Shown here piece after piece: positions 55,468 to 64,000 of a stretch of 64,000 nt of DNA; positions within the stretch are counted from its first letter, which is position 1; every line of letters starts with the position of its first letter. Origin of the DNA: Larimichthys crocea. Taxonomy: Eukaryota; Chordata; Actinopteri; Sciaenidae. A program made the position numbers and the translations under genes. Under the pieces are notes generated by a model. That model was not told the origin of the DNA. It did not search any database and worked only from the letters and a program-made list of their open reading frames with translations. Location: NCBI RefSeq assembly GCF_000972845.2, contig NC_040033.1, positions 6,656,726 through 6,720,725 of the forward strand, given 5' to 3'.

Positions 55468-55680
55468 CTTTATTTATCCCAAGCTGGTAAATTACAGTGC
55501 AGCAGCAGCATTACACACAGTGATGACAGACAACATGAGAATAAAAATATAAAGAACAAACTATACATAATAAAATATCAAAATAGCAATAGTAAATAAA
55601 ATATATTGTACAAAGGTATATACAGAAAATTGGCAGTGTTGATTTATTAGTGCAAAGTAAGAAAGGAGAAATGTGCGATG
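55388..55680. mobile_element. LINE-tail-like remnant 2 with (GATA)n
   Basis: About 20 copies of ATAG (55,390-55,467) run straight into CTTTATTTATCCCAAGCTGG and TTACAGTGCAGCAGCAGCAT, the usual arrangement for RTE/Rex-type LINE tails in fish. Family recalled, not searched. Confidence 0.6.
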
Positions 55681-55974
55681 GGTGTTATTGTGAGAAGAAA
55701 AATGCGCAGGTTTTTTTTTTTTGCATGAAAACAGAAAAGCAGAAATAAAACTTAGATGTGCCAGACTTTGTAATCTTACATAATAAAGTTCTAGTTATAA
55801 CTGTTATATATAGACATTTCTTATTAGTAATTAACTTAAGAGACTTAAAATAATAATCAACTTCAATCAAAAATAATCTAAATCTAAATCTTGAAATTTT
55901 GAGGTTGACAATAATACATAGTTTCTTTTTTTTGTATACAAAAACATTGTTGTTGTGCTTTTATTTTGGTGTTA

Positions 55975-56301
55975 CAGCGCCCGTGTCTTTTCCGGTTCGC
56001 GGCCGTAGCTCCTCCGGGTCGCGGTACAGATTTGTCAAATAGCCCGTGCATGGCATGGTTGACAGGGTGAGCTAACGTTTCAGTCAGGAGATCCAGGGTG
56101 GACATTTTTTTTTTTCTTTTCTGTTTTATCAGCCTGTAACAGAAGTTAAACCGTCAGTCTGAGGAGCAGCTCCATCTTTTTTCCTGACCGTTTGAACTGC
56201 TTCTCCGTGGCGTATATTTTTTGTCATTGGCTGCTGCTCGCGTTTAAAAAAAAAAGAAAAGCTAAAAAAGAAAACTAGTTAACGTTGCTCCTTTTTTGAA
56301 A
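55975..56301 (+). promoter_or_regulatory. cdv3: cdv3 promoter / 5' UTR
   Basis: A short CpG-rich island (about 55,978-56,035, with CGCCCG, TCCGGTTCGCGGCC and GGGTCGCGG) in A/T-rich surroundings lies 270-320 nt upstream of the cdv3 start. The start codon itself sits in AAAATGGCGG (56,299-56,308), which fits the YY1 motif AANATGGCGG common at housekeeping starts. The transcription start cannot be placed exactly. Confidence 0.55.
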
Positions 56302-58901
56302 ATGGCGGATGTACCACAAGAGAAAAGTCTGGACGATTTCTTTGCCAAGCGGGATAAAAAGAAGAAGAAAGAGAAAGGAAAGGGCAAAGAGTCCGCAGCC
56401 GGGCCCACGTCGTCGTCGGCTGTGGTGAAAAAGACGAAGAGGGAGAAGGAGAAATCGGCCAAAAACGAGAATCAGGACGCTCAGATTGAAAAGGTAACCG
56501 ATAACTTTTTTTTTCTTTCTTTTTTTACCTCAACGTCTTTTCAAATCTTCTAACCTCCCATCTCCTCTTTTTTAAATTCTCCATATTTTTAACGGTTAAC
56601 CGTTGCTTGTGTATTCTAACATGAGGGTGTGTGTGTGGGGGAGAAGAGAAAACGCCGGTTGCTAACTAACGTAGCATATGGGGGTTTTAATCTGACGGGT
56701 AACAGAATTTGCCACGACACCCCCCGTGCCGTGTTGTGCTATCTTTTTTTTTTTTAACAACCATACCTCCTTACAACCTTAAATGTTTAAAGTTAGTTAT
56801 AATAATTTGAGGCCTGTCTTTTTAAACTAACCGTCCTGTCAGTGGCCTTGTGTTCGCGTGGTGAAGCTGTCATCCCCCCCCTCCTTCTTTGAATCGTGGC
56901 TGTCCGACTAGGCCGAGCCGCCATTTGTCACTAGTTTTAACAAGGTTAGCTGCTTTTAAGGCTTCGTATGACACTATTATCTTATCTTGACCTGTCAGTT
57001 TTTAATGGTAAACAACTTGTCACACTGCTGGCTGACGTTGATTCAAACTGTTATGGCCTGTGGGAAGTAGGGATGTAACGATTCACTCGACTCATGACTC
57101 CATACGGTTCACGATTTTTTTTTTTGTGTTCACGATACGATTTTTTATTTTTTTTTAAATCAAAATGAGCAACAGACAAGTTATGACCAAATAAATTTAT
57201 TTTTATTTGTAGGAAAAGAATCGCAGGTGCTTTCTTTACAGAAACTCTCAAGCAGTTTGTGTTCTCTTATACAAAAGTGCAACTTAAACAACAAAATACA
57301 TGACAAATATCTGCTTTCTTTAGAAACAATCTCACAAGTAAACTGGTGTAATGTGCAGTTTTCACTCACGTTACTTTCGCGGCTGATATTCTGCTGCATG
57401 TTGCTCGTGTTGCCGCTATATGTCAGCAGTCTCTTGCAATATTTCCATGCTGTTTTTGGTTTTGTCTGTCCATTTCTCACGGGTTGTATTTGTGTATACA
57501 GGGAATCCTAAAAGCCGCCACACAGGTGATTTAAAACTGCTCGGTGCGTCCTCTATTGCACTATCCTCTATCCTCTGTCTTCCCTCGTTCTGTGCTCCGT
57601 ACCTAAGTAGTGACGTGACTTGACGTCTGACGTTGAACAAATAAATCACCAACCAGTGACTTTTTTTAAGATAACGTAACCTATTTCAAATTTTTTTACA
57701 AAAGAACATATCCTACTTCTCTCGCATTCGCCAAGAATCGCGATTAATTTTTTCTGTCAACCGCTGCGAATCGTCACGCATTTGTACCGATTTTTAATCA
57801 TCGTTACATCCCTAGTGGGAAGGCATAACCAGAGTCTCCCGTCCCATTTTAAAAACATAACTTAATTTTTGGGGTTGAATTGTAGGAAATTGCTTTAAAT
57901 GTGCTGTGAGTTAATGTTTCCTTCTGCCCAGGAGGACGAGGAATGGAAAGAGTTTGAGCAGAAAGAAGTGGATTACAGCGGGCTCCGGCTCCAAGCTTTA
58001 CAGATAAGGTGAGAGTAAGACATGTGTTTGGTTGTCATGATTCCTTATGCACATGAGCACTTGTAATTTGCATCACAGATCTAGTGGTGACGCACCAAAT
58101 AACATGTAAATGACTAAAAAAAATGAAATCCTGGATAACTAAACTTGTCTTCTGGCTGTTTGCAGTGACGAGAAAGAGGAAGAGGAATATGAGAAGGAGG
58201 AGGTCGGTGAAGACGGAGAGATCATTCTGGTCAGCGGAGACAAAGTCTCTGGTCCCTGGAACAAGTCTGGTGCTCCTCCACCTCCTGCTGCTGCACCTGT
58301 GGGTGAGTAAACCAACCGAAGTGCTTGCTAAATGTGGGATACTGTAGTAATGTCAAGGGAGTCTGAGACGGGGCTGATTTTCCCAGTGCATGCTTTCTAA
58401 GCCATACATAAAATAAATTAATCAAAATAATCACATGCACAGCCTATAGCAGTTGTAAACCTCTAGTTATCAAGGTTTAAATGACTTCTAACGTGTCATT
58501 TCTGTAATTGCAGAGGATGTAGAGGTGCCTGAGTCGAAGCCTGCTGGCGTATATCGTCCTCCTGGGGCTCGGCTGTCCACCACCAAACGCGTGCACAACC
58601 CGGGTCCTCCTGAGATCTTCAGTGACGCACAGTTCCCCTCTCTACTGGCCACCGCCAAGCACGTGGAGACACGCAAGTAAGTAGAGTTCAGCGAGAATCA
58701 TTTAACGTAGCGCAGCTGGAAGTTGACGTCTTGTTGCGGTTTGACTGAGGTGATGCATGTCTGCTGTGTTTCAGAGATAGAGAAATGGAGAAGACCTTCG
58801 AGGTTGTGAAACACAGGAACCGTGGTAGAGAGGAGAGTAGTGGCGCTTCTATGCAGCAGTTGCAGCTTGACAACCAGTACGCCATCCTGGGGGATAAGTA
58901 G
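56302..58901 (+). CDS. cdv3: CDV3 homolog, five coding exons
   Basis: Small cytoplasmic protein, first described as upregulated in carnitine-deficient mouse ventricle; its molecular role is not established. Exons 56302-56493, 57932-58008, 58166-58302, 58514-58676 and 58775-58901 join in phase: 696 nt, 231 residues plus TAG (human 258). Visible blocks: N-terminal SLDDFFAKRDKKKKKEKGKG; a conserved acidic core EDEEWKEFEQKEVDYSGLRL; SGPWNKS; VYRPPGARLSTT; FPSLLATAKHVETRKDREME; and C-terminal LQLDNQYAILGDK. The Gly/Ala-rich stretch of the human N-terminus is replaced by a shorter Lys-rich one. The ATG at 56,302 is chosen because MADVPQEKSLDDFF matches the family start. The reading frame opens two codons earlier, but no ATG is present there. 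Confidence 0.95.
56494..57931 (+). other. cdv3: cdv3 intron 1
   Basis: 1.44 kb, from GTAACC to TCTGCCCAG. Half of it is the hAT-type MITE at 57,068-57,814. The rest is unique A/T-rich sequence with a CpG-rich start that continues the promoter island. Confidence 0.7.
57068..57814. mobile_element. hAT-type MITE, 747 bp, in cdv3 intron 1
   Basis: Terminal inverted repeats TAGGGATGTAACGAT and ATCGTTACATCCCTA mark both ends. They are flanked by an exact 8-bp direct repeat, GTGGGAAG, at 57,060-57,067 and 57,815-57,822. An 8-bp target duplication is the hAT signature. No transposase frame is present, so it is non-autonomous. The inner ends carry further imperfect inverted sequence (CACGATACGATTTTTT and AATCGCGATTAATTTTT). 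Confidence 0.88.
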
Positions 58902-60860
58902 AGCTGCACCCCTCCGTCCCTTGGCCCCTTCAGCGCGGTCCGGCCCAGCCCCTTGAAGGAAGCTGAACTCCAGCTGTGTTGACTGCAGTCCTGACATAGC
59001 TTATGCTGCCAACATCACCACACTGGTTGCTCACACACACACAGAGTCTCATATACATACGCACTTACACACAGAAACACCGCTGCAGCACATACAGATA
59101 CACACTCCCTTTTGAATAAATCAGTAACACACTTAACACACATTTGGTCGGCAAAACTGAAGGACTGCATCTGAAGGGGCTGTTGAAGGAATAATTGAAA
59201 AGGAATTAGCAAAATACACCCAAACGTACAACACTGCAGCAGCAACAAAAGACGACGTAGTTGTCCTTTGTGGATTGTACTCAGAGCAGCAGTTGTGTGG
59301 CGCAACTTTTCTCTGGACTTCAACTTGCTTCGAAAAAAAAGCCACAGAGGATTGAAGATAACTTTAGGCAAGATGATTTTACAAACTTCTGTGAAAATAT
59401 CTATTTTTTTGCAAGATCGTTATAACCCAATCGCACATGGTATTTTGGGGTGTTTGTTTTTTTTTGTTTTTGTTTTTTGGAGTTGCGGTTGGGGCTTCGG
59501 GAGTTGGGATACTACCTCAGCGGTATAGCTGGTGGTGACGATGTGGACTGAGCTTTTTTTTTTTTTTCCCCTTTACGCTGTGGTGGTGAACGGGACAAAC
59601 ACCAACCCTCCCCACATACAAGCTGGTCATCAGGCTCTTTAATTTAGAAACTTGAAGCTGTGTGTTTTTTTGTTTTGTTTTTTTCCCTTCATGTTGATGA
59701 CACTCTGCAAAGATCTATGGACAAGAAGCGATAGGTTGTGGTCCTCATTTAGAATTTCTATATAAAGTGGCCTTACTGATGGAGAGAAACTGCTGTGTCA
59801 TCTGAAGAGAACTTGGCTTGTTGTCTCACGGGCTGCTGCGTGCCTCTGGATCTCACCACTCTGTGACAAAAAACAACAACAACAAAAAAAAAAACCCTGT
59901 ATACAAATGAAACAAACCCTTTTGTTCAAGAATGTAGTGCTGTTGTAGTTTGCCTGATGATTACAACTACTAACTGTCTTTCATATCCACTGTTTGATTT
60001 TGCTGTCCTTGCTTTATTTGAGTCTCAGCAAAAGAGAAATTAAAGCTTGTTTCTAATCCAAAAAATACAATCTTTTAGTAACAAATGCTTTACTGTGGTT
60101 TGACACCAGATGGTCACAGATGTTACAGTATCGAGAAAAATGACGGGAAACCACTATCAAAGCATATTTGTTAAGGTTGTCGGCCATATTGAGTTCACAC
60201 CTTTTTTTTATTTGTTGTAAAGTGGTACATTTCAACCCCAGTTTTAAGACTTCTTTTTTTTTTTTATATCAAGGCTTTTCCTCACAAGTAAACATGCTGT
60301 GTCAGCCCTCATTGCAGATGTGTAGAACAGGTAGCTTAACTTAATTTCCAGACTGGGATGTAAACCAACTCAGAAATCCCATCCACTTACAAAATGGTGG
60401 TACGCCCAGTTAAAATCAAATGGGTTATTTACTGCGTGCATAGTTAAGTTTAGAAAGGTGACGAAGAACTGGATTTCTGTTCTATGCTTCTGTCCTTTCC
60501 ATTAAAGATGTCGGGAACGCCGATCCCTGCTGGGACACAACATTGGGTGCAAGTCGATAATATTTGTGATGGAAAAGAGAAGAGCCTTCTACAAAAAATA
60601 AAGTGATCCTTGTAAATGAAGTCTTGTCTGAATCTTTAAATGTTGAGATTTCTACAGTGTCTTTTTCAAGGAAAGGTGATGTGGTGGTGTCCATTTGTTA
60701 ATTGAAGACCTGTTATCCCTCCAATAATTCCTGTGGTGTCTCATTTTGTCAGAGCAGGTGTGGAGTTTGACAAATTCTGGATTGCTTTTTTTAAAAAAAA
60801 AAAAAGATTTCATTTAAACTCATACCAAGGGTATCAAATAAAAGAAGCTTTTCACACACA
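58902..60860 (+). other. cdv3: cdv3 3' UTR with alternative poly(A) signals
   Basis: Long A/T- and T-run-rich stretch after the stop, without exon-like sequence on either strand. Poly(A) candidates: ATTAAA at 60,039, AATAAA at 60,597-60,602 and AATAAA at 60,837-60,842. Human CDV3 also has a long 3' UTR. Which site is used cannot be told from sequence alone. Confidence 0.6.
60597..60602 (+). terminator. cdv3: cdv3 candidate poly(A) signal
   Basis: AATAAA followed by GTGATCCTTGTAAATG and TTGTCTG, a reasonable GT/T-rich downstream element. It would give a 1.7-kb 3' UTR. Confidence 0.5.
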
Positions 60861-60975
60861 ACAGGCTTGACATGTTTATTTGAAAGGAAGCAGTAACACC
60901 AGCAGAGACCGAGTTAAAGGGTCGTTTCTCTCGTGTCTCCATCAGCTCAGCCTCTCAGTCTTTATTTTTCGCCGC
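60855..60975 (-). other. Terminal exon, 3' UTR and poly(A) signal of unidentified gene
   Basis: The acceptor GCTTTCAG is followed by AAKNKD and TGA (60,957-60,955). An AATAAA on the minus strand lies at 60,880-60,875, about 75 nt beyond the stop. This 3' end is within a few tens of bases of the last plus-strand poly(A) signal of cdv3, so the two genes are tail to tail. Confidence 0.55.
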
Positions 60976-63748
60976 CTGAAAGCAAAGGATGACTCAACAT
61001 TTAAAGTATACAGATGGCATGCTATTGTACATCGTATCATAAATGCTAAAATGTGGTGAGTGCTGAAGAGTTCACCTGTTGTGCATTTTCAACGGATGCA
61101 ACAGTCGGGATCGCCCCTTCACCTTCAAATGGAAGAATATAACCTGTGTGCTGAAAGAGAAGAAGCAATAAGACTAAAAACTATTGACGCAAACTCAAAA
61201 CCCTCCATGTTGAGGTCAACACCTGTGTGCCCTCAACATGGTGCCAGTGTTGCAAACACCTGTTCAACCAGGTAGACTCATTGGACTGATGAACCTTTTT
61301 TGAGATATATAGCTGTAAATGACAACATTTTAAAGAAACTAAACAAGTTTCAGTTGCCCACATAACTTTCAACGGAGTTGGCTACAGCAATTTATTGATA
61401 TTAGAAAATGTTTGTTTTTTTTACACATAAATTATCTGTCAAACCAGAACTAAATGGGCAATATATTAGGCTGTTTACTTCTAGACCCTCTCCAGAAAAC
61501 TCAATCATATGATAATCATTAGTTTACTCTATGAAAGTGAAGTCTACCTACCTGTAGTTTCACTGGTGCCTGAAAAAGAAAGGCATTAATCCTTAATAAG
61601 AAAATATACATATTTACCCTAATACAAATACATATTTTTTGCTCCTGTATTCCAGATTTTTCAACACTCTCCCTTAGTTGACTTCCAAAAACCTCTTTGG
61701 GAATAGCATAATTATTTTCTCCCTCAAAGATCACCTACCGTTGTCGCCTTGGGTGTCGCGGTGGGTGTTGAGTTGGTTGAATTAAACCCACCCTCATTTT
61801 CCAATGGTAATGATAACCCAGGAACCTGTAAGTTCAGTAATATTTAAGTTTGAGTTCTGCAAAGTAACATTTAGGTTAATGCAAAGTAAAAGAGAATTAT
61901 TACTGTTAGTTATTTAGAATGAAGATAAATCATGTTGTAGTAAAAGGACAAAGAAAGTTAAAACAAATTAGTCAGTACGTTGAATTTGTTACCATTCTTG
62001 TGCACAAGCGTTTTATTCTTCACTTGCATCTTAATATCATGACTGATTACAGAAACAGATTACAAACAGGTGTTTATTGTCTGATCTTGGTGTTTTGCAA
62101 CAAACCCAAGGTTTTCATAGAAAATCCTTCAAGGGCTGTTGATCTCTTGGACCGGGCTTGAAAATGACCAAAAACAGTGCCACCTTTTTCTCTTTAAGAC
62201 TAAAAACTATTGACGCAAACTCAAAACCCACAATGTTGAGGGCAACACCTGCGTGCTGTTGCTCTCGCCAACCACAAGGTGCCAGTGTTGCAAACTCAAA
62301 GTCTCCACGTTGAGCGCTACTAACGGTCGTCACGGAGTTTGAAATGGCGGGCTAACCAAAGTGAAGTCGTTGGAAACAGGCTACACGTTTATAGTTTAGA
62401 AAAAAAAAGGATTAGAAACACCTGTAGTGAAACTAAGGAAGGTGGACGTTGGACGTCGAAGGATAAAAACAGCCAGCAAAGTGGAAAGTAAGTTTAACCG
62501 GCATTTATTTTGGAGCTAATATCATACTAGCCACCAGCTGGTCTGAAGTCACCTGTTAAACCAGGTAGACTCATTGGACTGATGAACCTTTTTTGAGATA
62601 TATAGCTGTAAATGACAACATTTTCAAGAAACTAAACAAGTTTCAGTTGCCCACATAACTTTCAACGGAGTTGGCTACAGCAATTTATTGATATTAGAAA
62701 ATGTTTTTTTTTTGTTTTTTTTTTAACTTTTGAATCCTTTTAGTACAAAGGATGTATTTAATAATATTAAGTAATATATGTCTACACGTAAATTATCTGT
62801 CAAACCAGAACTAAATTTGGCTGAATTATTAAAAGATATAAGTGGTAACATGAAGAGTCGTTTGGGAGCCGAAAGAGCTGGCTCTTCTTGAGCTGAGTTA
62901 AATGATTTGGCTCACTAAAAAGAACTGAACTTCCCATCACTATAAGGTGGATGGGAGATCTCTTGAATTTCAGTGATGGATTTGACTCAGCCAGTCAATG
63001 GCCATCTGATGGGTCACCTGATGGATCACATGTAAGAAATTATGTGTTAATTTCCCTAAGTTTTGCTGCTAGAAATCAGACGATAAAATTATAGATTTTA
63101 TGTAACTTTCCAACCGTTACATAAAGACACCTGAGACACCTGAGACATCTCTATGTTGTAATGCTTCACAGCAAACATAAAAGTCAAAGGTTACATCAAG
63201 TTTTCTCATTGCGTTGGGAAAAGCAAGCCAGCAAACATTTGGAGATAACGCTGTCAGAAAATAATTATGTTCATTATTAGTCTGTCAATAGTTTTCTTGA
63301 TTAGTTCACCTGTTGTGTAACGGGTGCAACAGTGCTGAACCTCCCTTCACCTTCAAAAGGAAGAATGTGACCTGTGTACTGAAAGAGAAGAAGCAATAAG
63401 ACAAAAAAAAGAGACATTTTCTATTGACGCAAACTCAAAACCTCCACGTTGAGTGCTACCAACGTTAAGAATGAGCACGGACTAAATTCTGTGCGGTGTG
63501 ATGAGACACCTGATACTTCCCTATGTTGTAATGCTTCACAGCAAACATAAAAGTCAAAGGTTACATCAAGTTTTCTCATTGCGTTGGGGAAAGCAAGCCA
63601 GCAAACATTTGGAGATAACACTGTCAGAAATTAATTAGGTTCATTATTAGTCTGTCAATAGTTTTCTTGATTAGTTCACCTGTTTTGTAGTGGGTGCAAC
63701 AGCTTCGAACCCCCCTTCACCTTCAAAAGGAAGAATCTTACCTGTGTG
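60955..63748 (-). CDS. 3' end of unidentified repeat-exon gene (minus strand, partial)
   Basis: I do not recognise this gene. Read on the minus strand, six exons in transcription order are 63748-63680 (69 nt), 63378-63310 (69), 61825-61739 (87), 61569-61552 (18), 61150-61076 (75) and 60975-60955 (21, with TGA). Each has a pyrimidine-rich TTTCAG or TTACAG acceptor, and the internal ones have GTGAAC or GTAGGT donors. All internal exons are phase 0-0, so they join without breaking the frame: 112 residues visible. Four exons encode versions of one unit: HTGKILPFEGEGGF, YTGHILPFEGEGRF, VPGLSLPLENEGGF and HTGYILPFEGEGAI, each followed by a Thr/Val/Pro-rich spacer. The 18-nt exon encodes APVKLQ, and the last exon AAKNKD. 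The gene continues upstream past the window edge; exons between 61.83 and 63.31 kb may have been missed. It could be a secreted or structural repeat protein, but no signal peptide or known domain is visible. Confidence 0.6.
61076..61150 (-). other. Repeat exon (penultimate) of unidentified gene
   Basis: 75-nt exon, acceptor CTCTTTCAG, donor GTGAAC. It encodes HTGYILPFEGEGAIPTVASV and ends in NAQQ. It has two more codons than the 69-nt copies. Confidence 0.55.
61170..61432. repeat. Intronic duplicate, copy A
   Basis: Near-identical to the copy at about 62,197-62,800 (for example the block from CAGGTAGACTCATTGGACTG through ATTGATATTAGAAAATGTTT). Copy A lacks about 255 bp present in copy B and sits next to a repeat exon. 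Confidence 0.8.
61552..61569 (-). other. 18-nt microexon of unidentified gene
   Basis: GCACCAGTGAAACTACAG between TTTCTTTTTCAG and GTAGGTAG on the minus strand, encoding APVKLQ in phase 0. The flanking sites are strong, but so short an exon needs RNA proof. Confidence 0.4.
61739..61825 (-). other. Diverged repeat exon of unidentified gene
   Basis: 87-nt exon, acceptor AACTTACAG, donor GTAGGT. It encodes VPGLSLPLENEGGFNS followed by a Thr/Pro-rich run. It aligns with the other repeat exons at G..LP.E.EG, so it is an older copy with a longer tail. Confidence 0.5.
62197..62815. repeat. Intronic duplicate, copy B
   Basis: Second copy of the segment at 61,170-61,432, in the same orientation, with an extra block at 62,292-62,550 and a T-rich insertion near 62,706-62,785. 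The repeat exon that accompanies copy A is not visible next to copy B. Confidence 0.75.
62850..62943. mobile_element. hAT-type MITE remnant
   Basis: On the minus strand it reads GTGATGGGAAGTTCAGTTCT at one end and ends in CGGCTCCCAAACGACTCTTC, with an internal AAGAGCCAGCTCTTTCGGCT. This wording is typical of short hAT-derived elements common in fish genomes, recalled rather than searched. Confidence 0.45.
63310..63378 (-). other. Repeat exon 2 of unidentified gene
   Basis: 69-nt exon, same splice signals and position in the tandem unit as the exon 370 bp away. It encodes YTGHILPFEGEGRFSTV and a Val/Thr/Gln end. LPFEGEG is unchanged while flanking residues differ. Confidence 0.55.
63680..63748 (-). 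other. Repeat exon 1 of unidentified gene
   Basis: 69-nt exon with acceptor CTTTCAG and donor GTGAAC. It encodes HTGKILPFEGEGGFEAV plus a short Thr-rich end. It lies in the second full 370-bp tandem unit. Confidence 0.55.
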
Positions 63749-64000
63749 CTGAAAGAGAAGAAGCAATAAGACCAAAAAAAAAAAGAGACATTTTCTATTG
63801 ACGCAAATTCAAAACCTCCACGTTGAGTGCTACCAACGTTAAGAATGAGCATGGGAGACACCTGATACTTCCCTATGTTGTAATGCTTCACAGCAAACAT
63901 AAAAGTCAAAGGTTACATCAAGTTTTTTCATTGCGTTGGGAAAAGCAAGCCAGCAAACATTTGGAGATAACACTGTCAGAAAATAATTAGGTTCATTATT

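Larger units (their letters stand above)
53841..55960. other. tmem108-cdv3 intergenic spacer with LINE-tail remnants
   Basis: A/T-rich spacer with a TAA array, two stretches resembling fish LINE tails and a GATA array, each listed separately. No exon of bfsp2, the gene found between TMEM108 and CDV3 in human, can be recognised. Confidence 0.55.
63130..64000. repeat. Tandem duplication array, unit about 370 bp
   Basis: One partial unit (63,130-63,301), one full unit (about 63,302-63,670) and one cut by the window end (63,671-64,000). Units share long near-identical blocks such as TATGTTGTAATGCTTCACAG and GGTTACATCAAG. The third unit lacks about 25 bp (63,479-63,504 in unit 2). Each full unit carries one repeat exon of the minus-strand gene. 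Confidence 0.85.

Noticed and set aside
53841..55960. bfsp2 exons expected from human gene order
   Set aside because: No intermediate-filament rod-like peptide on either strand; the space is repeats and A/T-rich DNA.
56296..56301. A start two codons upstream of the cdv3 ATG
   Set aside because: The codon there is TTG, not ATG; the family start MAD/MAE aligns with the ATG at 56,302.

Overview
The window is a piece of a nuclear vertebrate genome, most likely a spiny-rayed (percomorph-like) teleost. Coding sequence is split into many exons with GT/AG junctions. Introns hold CA/TG, GATA and GGA microsatellites, a tRNA-derived SINE, LINE tails and several miniature DNA transposons of fish type. 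There are no operons, no CRISPR and no bacterial-style gene packing. I read the genes by joining exons at splice sites in phase and comparing the peptides with family knowledge. No database search was run.

Layout. (1) 1-7,6xx, + strand: 21 exons encoding the C-terminal 1,196 residues of TopBP1, from just before BRCT3 to the stop; the 5' part lies outside the window. (2) About 9.4-53.84 kb, + strand: tmem108 (retrolinkin). It has a probable non-coding first exon near 9.85 kb, a start-codon exon at 34.6 kb, a large mucin-like exon at 46.4-47.6 kb, a transmembrane/tail exon at 48.7 kb and a last exon at 51.1 kb. Together they encode 512 residues. Its introns (about 25 and 12 kb) hold nearly all the repeats. 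(3) 56.30-58.90 kb, + strand: cdv3, five coding exons, 231 residues, with a long 3' UTR. (4) 60.86-64.0 kb, - strand: the 3' end of a gene I do not recognise, converging on cdv3. Its small exons (69, 69, 87, 18, 75 nt, all phase 0) mostly encode copies of one peptide repeat around G-x-[IS]-L-P-[FL]-E-[GN]-E-G. Part of the array lies in about 370-bp genomic tandem duplications that run off the window edge.

In human 3q22 the order is TMEM108, BFSP2, CDV3, TOPBP1. Here topbp1 sits upstream of tmem108, all three shared genes are on one strand, and no bfsp2 exons are visible between tmem108 and cdv3, so the block has been rearranged.

Functionally the genes are unrelated: TopBP1 activates the ATR checkpoint kinase in the nucleus, TMEM108 is a neuronal vesicle membrane protein, and CDV3 is a small cytoplasmic protein of poorly known role. 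The most unusual features are the expanding phase-0 exon array of the minus-strand gene, a short uORF in tmem108 whose stop overlaps the main start (ATGA), an intact 747-bp hAT-type MITE with an 8-bp target duplication in cdv3 intron 1, and a terminal-inverted-repeat element inside the tmem108 3' UTR.
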